From Paramacrobiotus richtersi (taxonomy: Eukaryota > Tardigrada > Eutardigrada > Parachela > Macrobiotidae): a DNA stretch of 25,322 nucleotides. The translations under genes and the position numbers were made by a program. The stretch lies in the NCBI GenBank assembly GCA_034698045.1, contig JAQGAU010000645.1, positions 1-25,322 of the forward strand, given 5' to 3'. The notes beneath the pieces are model-generated. The model was not told the DNA's origin. It searched no databases and saw nothing but the letters and a program-made list of their open reading frames with translations. Of this stretch, positions 20,931-25,322 are shown in pieces. Each line of letters opens with the position of its first letter. Position 1 is the first letter of the stretch.

Positions 20931-22753
20931 ATGGGTTTTAAATCAGTGCGCTTACGAGCACTAAAATGCGCCTCGCTTGCATTACTTTTTTTTCTGTGCA
21001 CGCTTTGTGCCTGGCCATATTTCTATTTCACAGAATACCATACCGCTGGTAGTCGAAACGCAAAGGTCAACAGGACTACCTGGAAAACGGTTCTACCGCT
21101 ATGGCTATACACTTACTCTGCTTATGCAAGACTGCATCCCGATAATACCGCATCTGGCAAGATCACGTTTACTGCCATTGCCAATCGCAAAAGTCCATCT
21201 GCAAATGTCACAGTTAGGTGTCAGTGCGTTTTCCGAGACGCGCTAGTTGATGCGGTGGTCAAGCATTTTGCCGAGCATCATGAGCATGACTATGTTGCAG
21301 CAACTATATTATGCGACATGACACATAGCCTGTTCAAGAATCCTGGATTTTTGAGACTACAGTGTCAAGTGGGGAATATCACTGGATCGGTCGAACTGTA
21401 CGTACCTGAAACTCCCTCGCGGGACCAAACACCGCACAGCTTCGGATTATGTGGTCCAGTCATTTTTGGGACGGATACTAAACCTGAGCATGTTATACAG
21501 TTTATTGAATACTATCAGCTAATGGGTGCTGCAAAGTATATTTTTTATCTATATGAGAATAGTGCACTGCCCTCCAGTGGGGTCATACAATCCAATGCGA
21601 CAAAGGGCTTGATGAAAGTGCTCAAGTATTATGAGAGTCTCGGACGTGTGCAGTTGGAAAACTGGGCCCTACCGGCAGACACTGTAGGAAAAATACACTA
21701 CAATGGACAAGTTGCTGCCCTGAACGAATGCATAAAAAAGGTCGCCGGTTACTGGAGCTACGCCGTTGTCGGTAAGATGCCGGTCATTCGTGTGTTATAG
21801 TAAGTCTCAGACCTCCAAAACTTGATAGCCCGAGCGTGGTGGGATGTAGAGCCCATCACGACCCGAGTCTTCCGCAGAATTTAGAGCTATAGGTAGGCGC
21901 ATGGAACTATTGGGGCCGCAAGTGATCCAGCATCTTCACAGTACCCGTTTCTCTACTTCCTGCCTGAAGAAAAAGTCAAAATTAGCGAAGTCAGCGATGC
22001 ATTCCGATTAGAGAATCTATGCACGTGTTATGAACGTGTTATTGGATTGCATTTCCGTTGACAGTATGCTTTGGATCAGAATACTAGCGTTACTTTGCTT
22101 CACCACTTGACACTGTATGCGATGAATTATGCATTCAGAATTTCAGATCTTCCTTACTTTCCATCATTATGCAAACCGGAGTAGTAATCTTAAAGATTTT
22201 TTACGTTAACTTGTATTCTCTTTATAAGTAAATTTCTTTCTGCAGAGTATATGTGGCCCCAAGTACCAGGCAATACTAACACCCTCTTTCGTTTGCAGTT
22301 GATTTTGATGAGTACATCATATCACGTAATGGAGCCGGGCTGAAGTCGATAACGGAAAACCAAGCCCGGGACTGTCTTACTATACGAATGTCCGTGGCCA
22401 GATTACCACTCGCTTCCCTCAATCCTCCTTTCTCCAGAATATCGCGTAAAATCACACGGGAATCATATGTCTGGAACGCAAATGAGCGCTCAAAATACAT
22501 CTGTCGGCCTGAGAAAGTTGTCACAGCATCCATACATATCATTGATCGAACAAGACCAAACACCACGGTATCAGTCGCTGGTCCAAATGAGACACTGGTA
22601 CTTCATTTTAGTGGACCTAGTGTCCCGCAACATGATACTTTATCTACCGTTGATATGGCAGAGTTTTTGGGTCTGGCGCGTCTGGATCAGTTTCTCGAAA
22701 ATGTAATTTCGACATACGAAGAATTATTTAACGCACCTGCGATTCAGAATTAG
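20931..22753 (+). CDS. GT92 (DUF23) family glycosyltransferase
   Basis: A Golgi type II membrane glycosyltransferase; the best-known relative, C. elegans GALT-1, adds beta-1,4-galactose to core fucose of N-glycans. Two exons: 20931-21771 and 22299-22753, joined in phase 1 (donor GTCGGTAAGA, acceptor CTTTCGTTTGCAG), 1296 nt, 431 residues. I chose the ATG at 20931: it is the first ATG and directly precedes the anchor (CASLALLFFLCTLCAWPYF); the TTG at 20886 is not credible. Motifs in order: FGLCGPVIFG, HVIQFIEYYQLMGAAKYIFY, VLKYYESLGRVQLENWALP, GQVAALNECI, then across the splice SYAVVVDFDEYI with the DxD metal-binding motif, and RSKYICRPEKV followed by IH. Length and motif order suit the family. 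The donor sugar and acceptor cannot be read from sequence. Confidence 0.9.
21772..22298 (+). other. GT92 intron
   Basis: This 527-bp intron separates SYAVV from the catalytic DFDE motif. Read-through ends quickly at TAG (21798-21800), so an unspliced transcript would lack the DxD site. Nothing else was recognised in it. Confidence 0.8.
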
Positions 22754-22965
22754 CGGAGCTGTATGCCACTCATCGCAAAACGGATTTTGATGTGGATACT
22801 AGAAATATTTAGGCCTATTGATTTTAAATCGTGAACGTGTATAATGGACAATGGATTCTTATTCTCCTTTTTTCAGCTAGCATAACGAATCGCAACAATG
22901 ATGGAAATCAGGATTCTCCATTGTATATGACACCATAGATGCTCTGATAAAGGCGACTAGGCTCA

Positions 22966-23138
22966 CTGTCGTCCAGTAGCGAGTTTCGGCCATTTTTTTG
23001 GGGGGTGCCAGGGAACTCCAACAGAAGGGTCCCCCCTTCTGTTGAATTTCGGCGAACCCACCTATAGCATACCGGGTAGGGGGGTGCCATGGGAGGTCTT
23101 GCACCCCCCCCCCCTCCAAACGCGCCACTGCTGTCGTC
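22966..23138. mobile_element. hAT-type MITE with perfect 8-bp target-site duplication
   Basis: The 157-bp element at 22974-23130 starts CAGTAGCGAGTTT and its other end, read in reverse complement, is CAGTGGCGCGTTT (11 of 13). CTGTCGTC flanks it on both sides (22966-22973 and 23131-23138), the 8-bp duplication typical of hAT transposons. The interior has G/C runs near both ends (GGGGGGTGCC and its mirror) and an inner hairpin AACAGAAGGG / CCTTCTGTT. It has no coding capacity. Confidence 0.88.
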
Positions 23139-23462
23139 TGCTAGCAGTACCCTTAGAGCTTTCCAGATAACGAACAACGCGCATCCATAAGCATTTCCTT
23201 GGTTGAGTACTTCGAGCCTTGCGACTGATCTGAATGGTTGTTTGGGATATGCATGCACGTTTTTCCGATAAGGAACTGTGAAAGTTCATTTTTTTGGCAT
23301 GTCGAGTTCCGCAATCCGTGTTCTTAAAGTTTCATTTTATTTTAGATTCTTGGTTTCTCAGTTAAGGTTTCAGTTTCAAAAGTTATGCGCAATAACGAAC
23401 TCCAAAAGCGTAGTCTGCAGTCGAATACGGCTTGTTTTGAAGCCATGTCCACTGCTCACTAC

Positions 23463-23544
23463 GGAATCAAAACTGCTCGAGCTTGTTCCTTTTCTTGTCG
23501 CTCGCTCGACAGCAACAAGAACAAGCTCGTGCAGTTATGATTCC
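23463..23544. repeat. 38-bp-stem hairpin, candidate small-RNA precursor
   Basis: Arms 23463-23500 and 23507-23544 match as reverse complements at 32 of 38 positions, with the best block CGAGCTTGTTC, and the loop is only 6 nt (CTCGCT). Mismatches are spread out, as in microRNA precursors. A foldback transposon is the alternative. Confidence 0.65.
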
Positions 23545-23603
23545 TGCAAGCGCTTGTTTCAAGCAAGAAACTGGCAGCGCTTGGCAACGAAAGCACTAGC
23601 AAC

Positions 23604-23641
23604 CGGTAAAGTATGAGACATTCTAAATCATAGCTTTACCG
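23604..23641. repeat. Short hairpin next to the 38-bp hairpin
   Basis: CGGTAAAGTATGA (23604-23616) and TCATAGCTTTACCG (23628-23641) pair with a single bulged base and an 11-nt loop. Together with the palindrome CAAGCGCTTG near 23547 it makes this 200-bp stretch unusually rich in dyads. Confidence 0.5.
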
Positions 23642-24121
23642 TCGAACTTTACACATCGTTGCGGCTCTTTCTGTCACTTTACGGCTTTCACCATGTGTGC
23701 TTGTTAGTGGCTTTTACCCAGTATAAATGTAAAATGCATGCTTGCCCGTTCTGTTATTAAGTTATTTTTTCATAGGAATGACTTACTGCAACCTCATCAG
23801 TTTTAAGCCTGGTTTTGTTTGTGTTTCCACAAGTCATTACACTTACAGACTTGTTCATGCGCTTTTTTTCCTCTTGCCGGCGAAAATTTAACAGTTTAAG
23901 CCAATACCCCGATAACCGCGGAGTTACGATTGCACGTAAGTTGATCAGCGATTTTGAAAACCAAAACAACAAGATACCGCCATAACTGTTTCTGAGTTGG
24001 ATTAGAGCAGAGCATGCAGAGTAGTCGGAAAAAGTCAACAAAAGAACAACAAGTTACGGTAAAAGAAAGGAAGTTCGCCGTGACTGAAAGCGTTCTGGAA
24101 GACGTTCATATTGATAATGCG

Positions 24122-24214
24122 TTAATTGTGATTTCGTAAGGGATACTACGTTGCAGCACGCGGACCGAAATGGCGGCAACGGGTTGACCTCTGGGCGAAT
24201 GCCCTTCAGCCCCC
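24122..24214. repeat. Outer copy of 93-bp direct repeat (candidate B2)
   Basis: Identical at every base to 24572-24664, offset by 450 bp. Starts TTAATTGTGATTTCG and ends CCTTCAGCCCC; includes the small dyad GGGCGAATGCCC. It is the far end of the element whose recombinase lies at 24702-25322. Confidence 0.85.
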
Positions 24215-24571
24215 CGCTCAGGAAGAGTTTAATGATATCTCGCAGAAACAATCAATAGAATACACAGTACCAGTGCTAACGAAACAGCAAAATCGACAAA
24301 AACAACAGAACAGTAAACCAAAGCACCAAGATAACTCATTATACGGGCTGGGTGGGAAGGGAACTCAGTACAAAACGCAGCAAACTATTTGCAGAGCGAG
24401 CATCGACGGAATGAATCTTACTCTTCTGAGTGAGATTCTGGGCGATGTAGATGCCCATAATCTACACACTGAAACTGCTCAGCCAATGCCAGCACTCTAA
24501 CTGCAGTTAGCGCAAGGGGGAGGACTGCTCTCTCACAATTAACACAGACTAAAGCACGCTTTATTCCCACA
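24215..24571. repeat. Segment between the 93-bp repeats (candidate A2)
   Basis: 357 bp with no supported gene. In DIRS/Ngaro-type elements with split direct repeats (order A1, genes, B1, A2, B2) this is the position of A2, which should be repeated at the element's other end, beyond the right edge of the window. Confidence 0.45.
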
Positions 24572-24664
24572 TTAATTGTGATTTCGTAAGGGATACTACG
24601 TTGCAGCACGCGGACCGAAATGGCGGCAACGGGTTGACCTCTGGGCGAATGCCCTTCAGCCCCC
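24572..24664. repeat. Inner copy of 93-bp direct repeat (candidate B1)
   Basis: A perfect copy of 24122-24214, in the same orientation, starting 37 bp after the recombinase stop codon. The absence of any difference implies a recent insertion or recent homogenisation. Confidence 0.85.
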
Positions 24665-24701
24665 AACAATCCCCAACCAGCCGTAGAGATACAATAACAT
24701 C

Positions 24702-25322
24702 CTAAACAACTGATGGCTGTACAACATGCTTAGTACGAATGTACTTAATGTAACAATTAGATTTCCACCGTCCAGCCCGCTGAATTCGATATGCCGGAAT
24801 GTTACGTGCGGCGGCGGTGGTTGCGGCACCAATGCGGAAGCTGTGAGTGTTGTAGCGGGGTGCGTCAGGATGGTCGCGCAGGCACATTCTCATGATGGCG
24901 AGGAATCCGGAGCGTTGGACAACGCGGTTAGATGAATCCGTGAACACATGGCGGGAACGCATACGTCGGAGCGTTACAAAACGTCGGAGTTTCTGGAACG
25001 AACGAACAGGGCACAGAGAGTTGGATGATGCAGAGCACTCAATCCGCTGACTACATCCGGCTTGATCCGTCTTTGATTGTGGGAGAAATATGGACAAAGA
25101 ATCCTTGCGGCAAACAACGTGTTCCCACTTGACATTCAACAATTCGCTAACTCGCAGAAAGCCGCAGTATGAAATAATAAACGCAGTCCAGTACAAGACC
25201 TTGTCGTATTCGCATAGGGGTGAAGTAACCAGCTGGTTTTTCATGTGGCGCAGCATATCGGGCGTGACAGGCAACCGAAGGTCAACATTTCGTGGCAGTA
25301 GGCGAGCGTAACCTTTCAGCGC
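24702..25322 (-). CDS. Tyrosine recombinase of a DIRS/Ngaro-like element (5' partial)
   Basis: Catalyses DNA strand cleavage and rejoining through a tyrosine nucleophile, as used by DIRS-like retrotransposons and Cryptons to integrate a circular intermediate. The frame ends at 24702 and stays open to the window edge (206 codons seen). N-terminal part: ALKGYARLLPRNVDLRLPVT, typical of the family's DNA-binding-to-catalytic linker. Catalytic set: Arg in CGFLRVSELL, Lys in PQSKTDQ, His and Arg in THSFRIGAATTAA, Trp in AGRWKS, and the likely nucleophile Tyr in CYIKYIRTKH. The frame has no stop or shift, so it may be functional. The TTG at 25274 is not the start; the real start lies outside. The downstream split direct repeat favours DIRS/Ngaro/PAT over Crypton; no reverse transcriptase is in view to settle it. 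Confidence 0.85.
   Translation of the reverse strand, partial: ALKGYARLLPRNVDLRLPVTPDMLRHMKNQLVTSPLCEYDKVLYWTAFIISYCGFLRVSELLNVKWEHVVCRKDSLSIFLPQSKTDQAGCSQRIECSASSNSLCPVRSFQKLRRFVTLRRMRSRHVFTDSSNRVVQRSGFLAIMRMCLRDHPDAPRYNTHSFRIGAATTAAARNIPAYRIQRAGRWKSNCYIKYIRTKHVVQPSVV

Larger units (their letters stand above)
22754..24121. other. Spacer downstream of GT92, rich in mobile-element debris
   Basis: No gene is supported. It holds the hAT MITE (22974-23130) and two hairpins (23463-23544 and 23604-23641). The 112-codon plus frame 23278-23616 begins at GTG and runs through a hairpin, so it is likely chance. No AATAAA for the GT92 gene was found close to its stop. Confidence 0.4.

Noticed and set aside
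23278-23616. 112-codon plus-strand frame
   Set aside because: GTG start, runs through both arms of a hairpin; no motif.
1-25322. tRNA, rRNA or CRISPR loci
   Set aside because: I looked for tRNA B-box-like words (such as GGTTCGAATCC) and regularly spaced repeats; none was convincing. This is eukaryotic sequence, so CRISPR is not expected.

Overview
This window is animal nuclear DNA. The genes have GT-AG introns with matching phases, long intergenic spacers, no operons, and several kinds of transposon debris. The gene content points to an invertebrate: an alpha-1,3-fucosyltransferase (GT10), an alpha-1,2-fucosyltransferase-like enzyme (GT11), a GT92 glycosyltransferase and a tyrosine-recombinase retroelement. 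I cannot place it in a phylum from sequence alone.

Layout. 1-1747: spacer, with a short repeat at the left edge and the unlocated 5' exon of the first gene. 1748-4579 (+): GT10 fucosyltransferase in two visible exons; its 1.6-kb intron holds a large foldback. 4580-6838: spacer. 6839-10176 (-): GT11 fucosyltransferase in three exons, with a mariner-type MITE in one intron. 11480-13389 (-): an intact four-exon secreted protein with a signal peptide, 38-residue coiled-coil-like repeats and a bulb-type (B-type, mannose-binding) lectin domain. 14859-16274: a paralogue of that lectin gene, broken by an internal inversion of about 575 bp, a nonsense codon and a lost splice donor. 16333-19913: mostly unassigned sequence with one possible degenerate exon. 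19914-20170: a third lectin relic (terminal exon and 3' flank only). 20931-22753 (+): GT92 enzyme in two exons. 22974-23130: hAT-type MITE with a perfect 8-bp target duplication. 23463-23642: two hairpins. 24122-25322 (-): 3' end of a DIRS/Ngaro-like element, with a tyrosine recombinase reading off the right edge followed by a split direct repeat.

How the genes may work together. GT10, GT11 and GT92 are all known for building fucosylated N-glycans in invertebrates. In C. elegans the GT92 enzyme GALT-1 puts galactose on core fucose, and GT11 enzymes can cap galactose with fucose. All three lie within 21 kb, with a secreted lectin family between them, so the locus may hold linked 'writers' and a possible 'reader' of fucosylated glycans. 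The linkage is seen directly; the functional link is inference.

All gene models were built by hand from splice signals, reading-frame continuity and, for the lectins, comparison of the paralogues within the window. Many long-looking open frames begin at GTG or TTG and are not eukaryotic starts.
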